DNA of 64,000 nt from Diphasiastrum complanatum (Eukaryota > Streptophyta > Lycopodiopsida > Lycopodiales > Lycopodiaceae), in NCBI GenBank assembly GCA_029204225.1, contig CM055092.1, positions 74,130,857 through 74,194,856 on the forward strand, given 5' to 3'. Each line of letters starts with the position of its first letter. Positions within the stretch are counted from its first letter, which is position 1. The translations under genes were made by a program, and so were the position numbers. The notes below the pieces were generated by a model, which was given only the letters and a program-made list of their open reading frames with translations, searched no databases and was not told where the DNA came from. Positions 45,951 through 56,769 of this stretch are shown in pieces.

Positions 45951-46051
45951 CATCAAACTCGTGGGGTTGGCTCACTTGGTTAGCTTGGCATCCAAAATTT
46001 ATTTGCTCTAGGTTCAACTTTAGAGCTTCCCTTGGAAACCAAGATGTATTG
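45951..46051 (+). mobile_element. Second tRNA-derived SINE copy
   Basis: The segment GGGGTTGGCTCACTTGGTTAG, then CATCCAAA and CCCTTGGAAACCAAGA, matches the SINE at 34244-34332. Its B-box is decayed (GGTTCAACTTTAGAGCTTCCC). TGTACCTC occurs on both sides, at 45943-45950 and 46052-46059, and may be the target duplication. Confidence 0.72.
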
Positions 46052-46337
46052 TGTACCTCTTTGATTATGACTAGCCAAAAAAGAGCTAGTAGGCTCACTC
46101 TAAACATTCGGCCCAAGCCATGGTGGAAAACTATGTTTCCTCCTCATGAATGTAGCATTCATGAAACTTGAATTACCATTTTATCTAAATGTGAAGGATT
46201 AGAGCAAAAATCCTCCAAATATTGATAAGCATTCAAATCAACCTATCTTTTCTCTAGGATGAGCAAATTACTTCCGAGAGCATGCTTGAGGTCAATGATC
46301 TATTTCCATTAGGTTAAAATGTGCATTCAAGCATGAC

Positions 46338-47795
46338 TCAAGCCACCTCAACTTCCAAATCCAACTTCCAAGCTTCAAGATCTACTTGACACAAGAAAAT
46401 GACCATGAATTCACCAAAAATTGACAATCTCCAAACATTGGCATAAAGTAACTCAACACTTGAGAACTTGATCATGAATGAGTGATATAATGAACCTCCA
46501 ATAGCTTCATTTTCATCAGCAAAACCAGCCAAGAACTCAGGTACAACTCCAACAATAAGATATTGCAAGACAATGTAGCTAGTTTGTCCATATGTTGACA
46601 ATTTGCACACATCCACATGAAATAGCTCAAACATGAGATAGAACAAGTAAAGTAAACCTGAACAAAACTTCCTTGCTGCTCCTTTGACCTTACTTGAGTC
46701 TTCAATAAGTTGCAAAAATAGATCCATAACATCTTTGCCAATTGACCTTCCTTTGATGCTCTTGACTGGCTCCAAATTGCCACCTTTCCTTTTGTGTTGT
46801 TGAAGCCCTTTGAGACCATCCTCTTGATCTTTCTCTTGACCATCAAAACAAACTTTGTTTTCCAGATCCATTACTTGCTTTTCCAGTACGAAAACCATGA
46901 GAACCAATATCCACTTGCATAGCATCATCTACACAAGAAGATTCTCCAAAATATGTGAGTAAAGCAAAGTGAGTCGCTTCCCTTGCTTACCTTTCTCTTG
47001 ATCATCAAAGATATGAATAACTTTAGGCCCGAACCTCTGGAAATACTCCCTCTCAAACATATGATCTAGATCCAACAAGATCTCATCAATGCTTGATCTC
47101 GAACTTCCATAAAGGTTAGTGAAAACAATATCACCAATGTCACCATCATAAATCAAAAGATAGATATTAAACTTTCCATCCAACATGAAGTAGAGTCAGT
47201 GAAGATGAGTATCAAACCTAATAAATCCAGCCCTCTTGAGTTCATAACAAACCTCAATAAGCTCACCAATGAGTTTTCCCTTGCCTTGAAGAAATTGCCT
47301 CTCGATTTGCTCCATGTAGTCTTCTCCAATCAACCTTTTGCCATCTTGATCATGAGTGATCAATTCAGAATCATAGAATCCTTTGAGTTGATGAAGAGAT
47401 GTGAGATCCACGACTTAGATCTTCCCAAGAACCAATCTTCCATTGCTCTTTCCTTCATAAGATTCCCTCTTAATGATTGCATCATAAGAAATAGAAACCT
47501 CAAAAACTGGAAGCCATGAAAAAAATGATTAGTACCTTCAACATAAGAATGATTGAAGTACTCTCTTTTTTCAAACAAGAACTTCTACTCAATGTTTTAG
47601 GTAAATATGATAATGATTCTTCCTCACTATCATTCTCAATTACATCTTTCAAAGTACACTTTGAACTCTTCACATACTTCTCTTCTCCTTGACTTGTGAG
47701 TATCTCCCTCACCAAGTCTCTTGATAGAACCATTTGATCTACTCTCTTTATGAAGACATGGGACCACTTGCTGGAAAAATGACTTTTTTGAATTA
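46338..47795 (-). other. Unrecognised region downstream of the copia protease
   Basis: Successive minus-strand open frames (e.g. 47196-47578, 46929-47186, 46338-46928) are separated by single stops and rich in Leu, Lys and Glu. They show no integrase, RT or RNase H signature. Phrases such as QIERQFLQGKGKLIGELIEV look protein-like, but I could not assign a family. The tail near 46340 (VDLEAWKLDLEVEVA) resembles low-complexity sequence near retroelement 3' ends. Confidence 0.4.
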
Positions 47796-49424
47796 TTAAC
47801 AAAAGAATGTAGAAGAACCATCTCCTTCATGAATGCACCTAGCAACATCTTTTTCCATATGATCAAAGAAATCATTAGCAACAAGCTTTTCCAAGGAAGA
47901 ACCTTCACCTCCATTGATGAAGTTAGCTCTTTCCTTACCTTTTGCATGCTTGCACTTGCCATGAAAAGCCATTGAAACACCATCATTATCCTCAAGGCTA
48001 GCCAAGTTAGCACAAAGATGAACATCTCCAAGAAGCATATCAGATCTCGACCTAGATCTAGTATAAGGAAGCTTTTTAGACTTTGCATAAGATCCACCAA
48101 TCTTATTGATGCTAAAAGGTAACTTTGGAAAGTTGAGACCAATCTCCATTTCCATTCCATCCTTTTTGTTAGCCATAACAAAAGCATCAAGCTTGAAAAG
48201 TCTACCTTGTTTATTGCCCCTAGAAACCAAGATTTCTTCCTTTGTAATGAAACAAGCATCACTACCAAACTTTACCATGTATCCTTTCTCTATCATTTGA
48301 CCAACACTTAGCAAATTCTTTGAAAGTGAAAGAATGTAAAGAACACCATCAAGTCTTGCTTTCCTATTATTAGAATGACAAATAGGAATTGAACCAATAC
48401 CTTCAATCACACACTCACCAACATTGGCCATGTGAATTGCTTTCTTGGCTCCATCATAAGTGACCAAAGAAGTAAAAAACTCCTTCTGACTAGTCATGTG
48501 TGAACTAGCTCCACTATCAATCCACCATGAATCTTTGTCACCTTCACGTGATATTGGACTTGAAGAACACATCAAAAGAGAATCACCACCACCTAGATCC
48601 TCATCATTAGTAGTAAGCTTGATTTGCTTGCTACCTTCATCTCTTTGCTTCTTCAAACATTCATTTACAAAATGCCCTTTGATTCCACAATAAAAGCATT
48701 TTAGCTTAGACTTATCTTTATTTTTGCCAAAAGAAGAAGTCTCACCTTGATCTTGCCCTTTAGACCACTTGCCTTTGCCTTTGCCCTTGAACTTGCCTTT
48801 GATGAACATAGCCTCCTCTTCATAAAGAGATGTCGATGTAGATCCACCTCCTCTTGATTGAAGCTTATACTCCTCATTCACCAAGATCTCTTGCAAATCC
48901 ACAATACTTGGCAAAGTCTTTTGAATAGCAAAACTTTGAACAATATTAGCATGATCATCCAACAAGCCATTAAGTATAACTTGAACAAGTTCTACCTCCT
49001 TAATGCTTTCATCAATACATGCTAACTCATCATTGAATGCTTTAACCCTCAAAACAAAAGCATGAGTACTCTCTTCCTTCTTTTGCAAACTTTAAAAGAT
49101 TTGCCTCCTAAGAGTAAGAACTCTTGATGTAGACTTGGATTAGCTTCTTCAAAGCTTCCCAAGCCTCCAAAGATGATGTGCATTTACAAACTTCCTTGAG
49201 AAGTTCATTGGTAACATTCATCTTAATCATGTGTAGAGATTTCTTTGCTCTCTTGTCATACTCACTTGATCTTGAGGTGCTTGAGGTCTCTCCTCCACAC
49301 CTGCAACAATCTCCATAAACTCATTCATCTCCAATAAGGACTCCATCCTCACCTTCCAAGTAGAATAGTTGATTGAGGTAAGCCTATCACTGCCTTCCAA
49401 CATGAGTCCACCACTTGTAGCCAT
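47796..49424 (-). pseudogene. Copia gag with zinc knuckle, and aspartic protease
   Basis: Gag begins MATSGGLMLEGSDRLTSINY with a W-K-V-R-M-E-S-L-L motif. After stops/frameshifts at about 49226 and 49100 it continues to an unbroken 430-codon frame. This has VQVILNGLLDDHANIVQS, the zinc knuckle CFYCGIKGHFVNEC, and a protease with intact WWIDSGASSHMT plus GIGSIPI and LDGVLYILSLSKNLLSV. A short pre-integrase segment (RGNKQGRLFKLD) follows, after which the sequence no longer resembles pol. The protease catalytic triplet DSG is intact, unlike the copy at 16.2 kb. The frameshifts in gag make it non-functional as it stands. Confidence 0.82.
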
Positions 49425-49989
49425 GTTGCAATGACCTGATCTTCTTCTTTCAACCTGTTCCAATGCAAATGGCACTCTCTTGAATGTCAACAAATGAACT
49501 CAAGAAGAAATCACAAAGATATGGAACCTCTCAAATCTCTTCTAGCACTTTCTAACTAGAAAACCAACACATAGAATAGTGAAATCTTGATCAACCTATG
49601 ATTTATCCTCAATCTAATGATTCTTGCCACTTCCTAAGATTGAAACACACTCAAATGAAGTTCAGTAACCTCACAAACCAGAGATCCAATCAAAATTAGG
49701 GTTTTGACAAAGTCACAAAAAATTGAATTTTTCAAATTCTATATGCAATTTCTAAAACCTTAATATATCTTCTTGTAGACTCCAATGAGACCTTTCTAAT
49801 GCACCGAAAATTATCTAAATCCAGTGAGCCAAGTTTGAAATCAGAATTGATCAAGTATATAACCCTATATTGAGTTTTGACCTACAAAAGACCCAATCTA
49901 CATATGCAAAAATGCTGATTTTTGAGTAGAAATCAATCTAGCATGCTCTAGCTACAACTTCAAAAAGTTTATCTCCATTCGACACTTTT
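49425..49989 (-). other. Probable leader/LTR of the antisense copia-like element
   Basis: This lies directly upstream (on the minus strand) of the gag start at 49424. No TGGTATCAGAGC primer site or TG...CA LTR ends were identified, so it may be a decayed LTR. It ends against plus-strand copia integrase sequence at about 49990. Confidence 0.35.
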
Positions 49990-52080
49990 CAAGTCTTTCT
50001 GGGCTGAAGCTGTTTCAACAACAACCTATATTTAGAATAGATGTTTTATTAAAGGCCTCTCAGACAAAACACCATTCAAAGTTTGGACAGGTACCAAACC
50101 TTCTTTATCAAACTTACGAGTTTTTGGATGTATTGCTTTTGCACAGATACCTCGTGATCTCAGGAAGAAGCTCGACTTCCAGAGTGTCAAGTGTGTTTTC
50201 ATCAACTACACTACTTCAGATCAAGCCTACAAGTTATTCGATCCCATCGAGTCGAAGATATTCACTAGCCGAGATGTCATCTTCATCGAAGATCAGTTTC
50301 AAGACCTCAAAGGAAAGGGCAGTTCCCATGTAGTCGAGCTATCAGATTCTCCTGACGCTTTGAACTTTCCAGTTCTGCAGGCGACTATTCTCATTGAAGG
50401 TCCAAGCTTTTCTACTTTCGATGAACAACAAATGAACGGTGGATCAGAAGATGATGATGTTGCAGTTCAACAACTACAGTATGATAGAAACGATCAACTT
50501 TCTATATTACCCAAAAGATCTTCAAGGACTAGTAGACCACCTAACCGGTATATGGACGAGTCTACAACATATCTTGTTCAGGAACTGACGTCTGTCCAAG
50601 AGGCACTTAGCTAGCCTGACTCAGATCTCTAGAAAGAAGCTATGGATGAAGAGTATTCATCTCTTATCAAGAACTAGACGTGGACAATTGTCGAATTATC
50701 TGCTAGCAAAAATGTAGTTGATTGCAAATGGATTTTCAAAGTCAAGTACAACGCAAATGGAAGCATCAACAAAAGAAAGGCACGACTAGTAGCCAGAGGT
50801 TTTTCTTAGGTATACAACGTCGATTACACTGAGACCTTCAGTCCAATAGTCAAGCATTCTTCTATTCGACTTTTGTTATCATTTGCCGCTGTAGCAGATT
50901 TGGAAATACATCAAATGGATGTACAGACAACCTATCTCAATGGAGTTATCGAAGAAGACATTTACATGGTGCAACCTGAAGGTTATATTATCGAGGGTAA
51001 GCACAACCATGTTTGTAAACTCCATAAGGCACTTTATGGCTTGAAGCAATATGCTCGAGCATGGTTTCAAAGGATCAATACTTTCCTCATTGATCAAGGC
51101 TATACACCTAGCTCTTCAGATTCAAACGTTTACTTCAAAGCAGTGCAACAGTCTTTTATCATTATCACATTATACATGGATGATACATTGCTTTTTAACA
51201 ACAATACCTGATCTGATAAAAGAGGAGAAGACAATGCTATCTTCCGAATTCGACATGACCGATCTGGACAAAGCTAATTTCTGCCTTGGTATACAAATCC
51301 ACAGAGACAGAAAATAAAAGGTGATCTACATTACACAACAGAAGTACATCTACAACATTTTAGTCAGATATAATCTGATCAATTGCAAGTTAGCTCTCTC
51401 ACCAATGGAACTAGGACTCAAATTGTCAAAGGACCTGTGTCCTCAAACAATTCATGAGAAGCAGCAGATGCGTGAGTATCTTTACCATTCAGTTATAGGA
51501 TCTCTTATGTACGCCATGATCTGTACCAGGCCAAACATAGCATTTGCAGTCAGCTCTCTCATTCAGTTTATGAATAATCCTGGTATAACACATTGCAAGG
51601 CTCTTATCAGAGTCATGAGATATCTTCGAGCTACTATGGACTTTTGCATTTGTTATGGAACAATCGACAACGACAAACTCAATTTCTTCAGTGGTTACAC
51701 AGATGTGAGTTGGGCAGGAGATGTAGACACTCGTAAATCTACTTCCAGATTTACATTCTTCCTCAACAATGGTCCAATTTCCTGGAACAGTTGCAAGCAA
51801 TCTTCGATAGCTCTATCTTCCAATCAATATGCTCCAACAACATTATTTTGTGAGAATCAAAGTGCCATCATTTTATCAGCCAACCCTAGATCTCATTCCA
51901 AGAGTAAGCACATTGAACTGAAGTATCATTTCGTCAGAAGCAAAGTTCTTAATGAAGAGGTCAGATTGCAGTATTGTAGAACGTAAGATATGACAGTAGA
52001 TTTTTTACTAAAGCATTAAGTTTGGAGTCACACAGAAGATTCTGTGTAGAACTAAGTTTGAAGGTCAAGGCATTCAAGGA
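49990..52080 (+). pseudogene. Ty1/copia pol: integrase end, reverse transcriptase, RNase H
   Basis: The plus strand reads integrase C-terminus (FWAEAVSTTTYI, then FGCIAFAQIPRDLRKKLDF), a variable spacer, then RT: VVDCKWIFKVKYNANG, KARLVARGFS, HQMDVQTTYLNGVIEEDIYM and LYMDDTLLF with an intact YMDD box. After a frameshift at about 51210, KYIYNILVRYNLINCK, YHSVIGSLMYAMICTRPNIA and RNase H pieces (VSWAGDVDTRKSTS, SKSKHIELKYHFVR) follow. In-frame stops occur at about 50613, 50632, 50676 and 50808. 5' gag and protease are absent. A purine tract (AAGGGGGAG, 52089-52097) and LTR follow. Confidence 0.9.
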
Positions 52081-52088
52081 TTTAGATT

Positions 52089-52097
52089 AAGGGGGAG
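52089..52097 (+). other. Polypurine tract of the copia element
   Basis: AAGGGGGAG immediately precedes the TGTTGG start of the 3' LTR, the normal site for plus-strand priming. Confidence 0.8.
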
Positions 52098-52725
52098 TGT
52101 TGGATTATTCTTTTTCTTACCAATCGTCTAATCGGTTTTAATCTTCATCTATTGTTTATCCAGTTCTGTAGATTTTCCCGTGTGTTTACACAGTTTGCAG
52201 AATTACAAGTGTTTTTACATAGTCTGTAGAATTACACAGAGTTTACGACTTTGTCGCATTTTTCGCCTGACAGAAATCTCATGAAAAAAATGAAGTGTCG
52301 CCTTTTCCGTATTTTTCACCTGTCAGGAATCTCGTGCAAATATGAAAAGTCTCATTTTTCGCTTTTTCCAAAGAGCCTCAAATCTTAAAGAAATGACTCT
52401 GGCAAAATGTGGGGCAACCCTAAATGATATTTAAAGGCATCTTCATTTTTTTCATTTTTTTTGCGAAAACCCCGACAGTGTCGCCTGTGGCTGTTTTAGT
52501 TCATTTCTGTAGAGCTACAGTTTTGGTTCATTTATGCAGACAGAATGTTTATGGCCAATTTCACCGCTTATCAGCAATCAATGACAAGGACCGAATGGAT
52601 GCCAATAGATCGCCAGCCAACTGGCGATCGCAATTGACGACCTAATTTCTTAGTATAAATAGTTGTTCCCATTCATACAGATTAATTCATTGAAAATCAG
52701 AATTATCAGAAGCATTTGAATAGTT

Positions 52726-52820
<95 letters not shown>

Positions 52821-53223
52821 CTGTGAGCTTGAACATTCATGAGCATTCTAGCTCATTTCTTAGAGTTGTTTTAGAGATTGCTATTGCGCTACTGCTCATC
52901 AGCATTGCACATTAATTTAGACTTTCATTTTTAGCCGCTCAGAGATAGCATAGAGTACACGGCTTCAATCCGCAACTTATTGTACTCATTTACTTCTGTT
53001 TCGTTTTGAATCAATTCTATTCTTTATTGCGTTCAGTTTCATCTCAGACTGTATGCATTTTTGTATTTCTTTGCAACTAATTATTTGTCTGATAATCTTC
53101 AATGCTTAATTGTTTGGCTACATAATCACTGTAGTACTGACGATTTCAAAGTTAGTTACTATAAGTTCAAACGTGATTTCTATCACTATTGTCTTGTTTG
53201 AAATTGATAGGCGTAGTCATGCA
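52098..53223 (+). mobile_element. 3' LTR of the copia element, with TATA box and CT tract
   Basis: Begins TGTTGGATTATTC after the polypurine tract and ends ...GTAGTCATGCA (1126 bp). Both termini match the antisense LTR at 27666-27919. TATAAATAG at 52654-52662 is a credible LTR TATA box. It is followed 66 bp downstream by an uninterrupted (TC)n of 91 nt (52728-52818), which would lie in the transcribed R/U5 region. No 5' LTR partner is in the window. Confidence 0.8.
52728..52818. repeat. (TC)n microsatellite inside the LTR
   Basis: About 91 nt of uninterrupted TC lie downstream of the LTR TATA box. Confidence 0.97.
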
Positions 53224-53286
53224 TTGGAAAGATGAAGATAGTTTATTCTGCCATGCACGTTTTCTTTCTAGACACACGAATTATTT

Positions 53287-55254
53287 TCATTCGTTTCTTT
53301 TCGAGCTAGACCCATTATCAATTTCATCATTAGAAGGTGAAGAAGTGGAAGATCCATCCTCCTCATTACTATCAATCAAAACATTATCTTCATCCCTATG
53401 CAATCCAAGGTTAGCTTCCACACAAGCCCTTGTTCTTCTTGACGAAGGGCCAACGTCAACAACACATTCTTTTCTTGGCAACCTTTGACGAATGATTTCC
53501 TTTGTTGGTTTTTGAAGTCGACCTGAATTTGTTAATTCAAAATCATAAACAATAATGTCAACTTTCTCAAGCACAAGGAGTCTTATGTGGGGCCGATTTT
53601 TTGTTGCGCGACGTTTTCTTTTACCATTTGAGTTTCCAATCATGTCAAGAACATACTTTCATGTATATGCATCATGATGCTTTGTTCGATACCAATGTAC
53701 TTTAATAGATACAATCTCTCCATTCTCAAACTTTGACAAATTGACAACCTTGCATAACCAAAAGGGATGGCCAAGAGGATCATCATCTGCAAATGTGGAA
53801 GCCATTGTACCCACCTTGATTTCTTTGACATTTTTCTTGCACATTTCCCTTCCAAAAGCTAGTAAGTTCTTCTTGTCTTTGACGAGATTTGTGAGTTCCC
53901 AAATACATATCTTTGGAAGGAACAAAGATCATTTGCTGAATATCCTCAGGAATAGTAGAAACCTCATTAGGCATTGCATTACTCTTTGAGGGCCAACAAA
54001 ATGGCATCTCTAAAGTTGTACGATTAGCTGTTAGATCCATAAGTATGGACTCTTGGTCTTCAAAGAATTCTTCCCACCAACTTGAATCGACATTTTTGGC
54101 ATATAGCGTGGCTTTTTCAATGAGAATCCTTTTTTCTTGCAGACATTTCCTCCAATCAACTTCTAAATTCTGCTTGCGACATTGCTCGACTACATAATGC
54201 ACCTCCAAAAGCTCCAACAATAATACGTTCTGGAATAAATAAAAGAAACAACAACCCAGTCTCTGGAAGCCAGCAAGAAGAGGTGGACACCAAAAAAACA
54301 ATGTCTTGCCATCTCTTTTAACAATGAGAAATTCATTTAACCAAGAAATACATTTCACCGGGCATCCAAAGCACACAATGATATTTTCATACAGGAACTT
54401 GACCATTGCTCGAGCATCAGCTATTCGCACTGCCTTGGCTTTGACCCACTTGATGAGATAATCCATAGTCATGATGATACATCAGGCTTGTGAATTTCTT
54501 GTGGCAGGATGGATTGGACCAATGTAATCCAATCCCCACTTCTCAAATGGTGCTTGAGCTAGAACTGGGTCTAAAAGATCATAGTTCAACCTTGTTGGCC
54601 TCCTAGCTCTCTGGCACACATCGCGCTTTCTCAAGTAGTAGCATTCTTGGTAAAGTAAACGCATCTTCACGAGAACGTCTTTTCGAGAACACGCTAAACA
54701 TATGATCAATATGGTCATGCATGTGACCCACAAGAAGAAATCCAACTTTGATTTTTTTAAAGATTTCCTTCTCCACCAACATACTAAGATAAGCAAGCAA
54801 CGCTTGATTTTTATTTTCTCTAGCCATATTATCAAGCTGCAAATATAGTACTTGGGGCAAAACACCTTCCCAGTTTGAAATTATATAATGCAAAATTGTA
54901 ATTGTCAAGTTAAGATCATTATGAACATTTGGATAGGTCAAGAATACACAGGCCTAAAGTGCTCGATGGTAGATAAGACCCAATGAGATGCATTTGAACA
55001 AATGTATTGTCTTTGATATCTTTTAGAACTCTTAAAAAGTGTGAAAAGTAAGTCTTTTTTTAATCAATGCCATCAATAACGATTCCAACATACTTCTCAT
55101 GATACTTAAGCTTTTTTTTTCTATGCTTTGTTAACTTTTTTCTTTCTTCAGCTTGTTGTTCTCGATACACATCAGTACTTTTATCTATACTCGACTTCGC
55201 ATTTTGCCTTTGAACTTTGAGCGATGCACATATAGTGCATACTCCAATCCTCAC
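53287..55254 (-). pseudogene. DUF7869-type gene relic, interrupted by gypsy integrase
   Basis: On the minus strand, in order: VCTICASLKVQRQNAK (CxxC-type start) with YHEKYVGIVIDGID; then PQVLYLQLDNMARENKNQAL, KIKVGFLLVGHMHDHIDHMF and DAFTLP. After an insertion come SSWWEEFFEDQES, MPFCWPSKSNAMPNEVSTIP, and a BAH/chromo-like end (DPLGHPFWLCKVVNLSKF, VHWYRTKHHDAY). The LQLDN-x-x-RENKN and VGHTHxxIDQMF signatures are those of DUF7869 proteins, thought to derive from a DNA-transposon nuclease. Frameshifts, a stop after DAYT, and loss of the part after DAFTLP show it is broken. The function of the family is not established, and the assignment rests on remembered motifs. Confidence 0.65.
54330..54660 (-). 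pseudogene. Ty3/gypsy integrase fragment inside the DUF7869 relic
   Basis: The minus strand reads DVCQRARRPTRLNYDLLDPV, then FEKWGLDYIGPIHPATRNSQ and, after a stop, YLIKWVKAKAVR with FLYENIIVCFGCP. These are the HHCC end and rve core of plant gypsy integrases (W-G-x-D-x-I-G-P and T-K-W-x-E-A). Only about 330 bp are present. The second catalytic Asp and the Glu region are missing, so it is a fragment captured or inserted in the gene relic. Confidence 0.8.
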
Positions 55255-55329
55255 CTTCCTTGGAATAAATACATTGTTATTAAAGTAATGTTTCCAAAGC
55301 CTGGTGAAATGACTACAACTAGTAAATAC

Positions 55330-55936
55330 ATTGGACCCTTTCCGTGCCTCCCTAACCGGTCGGATCTAGAGGGCAAAGATGGGGTTTGAATCTCCAACCG
55401 AGTGATTTGTCGTGTAGTAACGGGCTTCAATCCAATGGGGAGAATGCTAAGCGACGAAATAGGAGTGGAAATCTAGGCTTGCTAATATTGTCAGTCTTAG
55501 CTTCTGGCTGATCAAGGTGTTCTCAGATCCCACCTCGGAGATTCTCTTGTCCATGTCCCTCTTTTCAACCAACATGGTCTGGCGTAAGAGGTTATTAGCT
55601 AAACCTAGTGTGTCACCAGAATCCACTTGCGTTGTGGTTGTAGCAGCAACAGCAGGAACTACAGGTACTGTGCTTGTTTGGCGTTGAGATTTTGTCGGGG
55701 ACTCTTCTTCAAGGAGAGTGTCAAGCACCCTATTCCTAAACTGAGCCATTTCACCATCAGATCATATGCCAAGATTGACACCCTTGGTAGGCTTAGTTCC
55801 CATTTAGATCTATAGCTTAATCCCCTCCCCATTGGATCGAAGCCCGTACTACACGACAACTCACCCTGTCGGAGATCCAAACCCTAACCTTGCTCTCTTG
55901 TTTGCTACGAAAAGGGGGGTACAGAAAGGATCCAAT
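55330..55936. repeat. Large inverted repeat, arms of about 111 bp
   Basis: Arms 55330-55441 and 55826-55936 are imperfect reverse complements along their whole length. Shared words include ATTGGA[C/T]CCTTTC, GGGTTTG[A/G]ATCTCC, TTGTCGTGTAGTA, CGGGCTTC and ATCCAATGGGGA. The 384-bp spacer carries a minus-strand open frame (about 55447-55749, starting MAQFRNRVLDTLLEEESP) that I do not recognise. The right arm abuts a gypsy leader motif (TTGGCACCGTTGTCGGGGA at 55940-55958). No target duplication was found. Confidence 0.85.
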
Positions 55937-56560
55937 ATTTTTTTGGCACCGTTGTCGGGGAGACGGTGCTAAGCTACTGTTAGATGGGTTTTTGTTTGTC
56001 TTTTGCTTGAATTTTTCTTGCACTTTCACACTGTTTTTTACTCGCCAACAAACTTTTTCTTGGTTTTTCTTTACTGTTTTTTCTTGCCACTTCTCCAGAG
56101 TGCTAGGCAGGCTCTAGACACTATTCTGTGAGCTCGACGAGTTATAAATTATGATTTTTTTTTGAGCCAAAATTACTCGCCATCAGAGTAGGGTGAATAG
56201 CAGCCTCAGAGTTATCATTTTGGTGATCGACGAGTTATTAAGCTATTACTCGACGTCAAAGCTTTTTCAAATTTTATTTATTATCTTTACTCGCCATCAA
56301 AATAGTTTCCTGAGAATACAAAGATCTAGCATTTAAGAGATTGGCAAGTTATAATTTTATTACTTGCCATCAGAGCCATTACTCGTCATTGATTACTCGC
56401 CATCAGTTTCTCATTACTCGCCAACTTCATAGATTGTTTTGATCATCATTTTTGGCAAGTGGAGAGCCCGACAAGTTATAATCCTATTACTCGCGTCTGC
56501 TATTACTCATCCTGTATAACTCGCCATCAGAGAGATTCTAGAATTTTTCTTGATCTTTTC
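55937..56560 (+). mobile_element. Ty3/gypsy 5' leader fragment with recurring CGCCATC motifs
   Basis: TTGGCACCGTTGTCGGGGA is close to the canonical plant gypsy primer-site region TTGGCGCCGTTGCCGGGGA, and places the element's internal region to the right. The following 600 bp repeats ACTCGCCATCA (at about 56174, 56289, 56395 and 56519, plus variants) and GACGAGTTATAA/GCAAGTTATAA, which are partly complementary to each other. No plus-strand gag follows; instead an antisense gag begins to the right, so this leader is truncated. Confidence 0.6.
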
Positions 56561-56769
56561 ACAATCAGAACCCATCTATATTATTTGTATTTTCATTTTC
56601 CTTGATTGCCTTTTGGATTCGCAATTACACCACTTTTCATCCATCCGTCTTTTGTTTTGATCTCGATCTGAGATTCTTTATTGCATCGGTTAGATCCCTT
56701 ATCAAATCCAGCACCTGATCACCTATACATCGAAAGTGCTTACAAGAAATATACATGAGGAAAAAGAAA

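Larger units (their letters stand above)
46330..49424 (-). mobile_element. Copia-like element with gag-protease and non-pol 3' half
   Basis: Gag, zinc knuckle and protease are recognisable at 47800-49424. Downstream on the same strand, where integrase and reverse transcriptase should lie (46330-47800), the frames show no pol motifs. The element appears to be a non-autonomous, rearranged copia derivative. LTR borders were not resolved. The likely leader or LTR lies at 49425-49990. Confidence 0.65.

Noticed and set aside
47636-48268. Minus-strand 210-codon frame
   Set aside because: It overlaps the copia gag-protease frame in another phase; the protease frame carries the recognised motifs.
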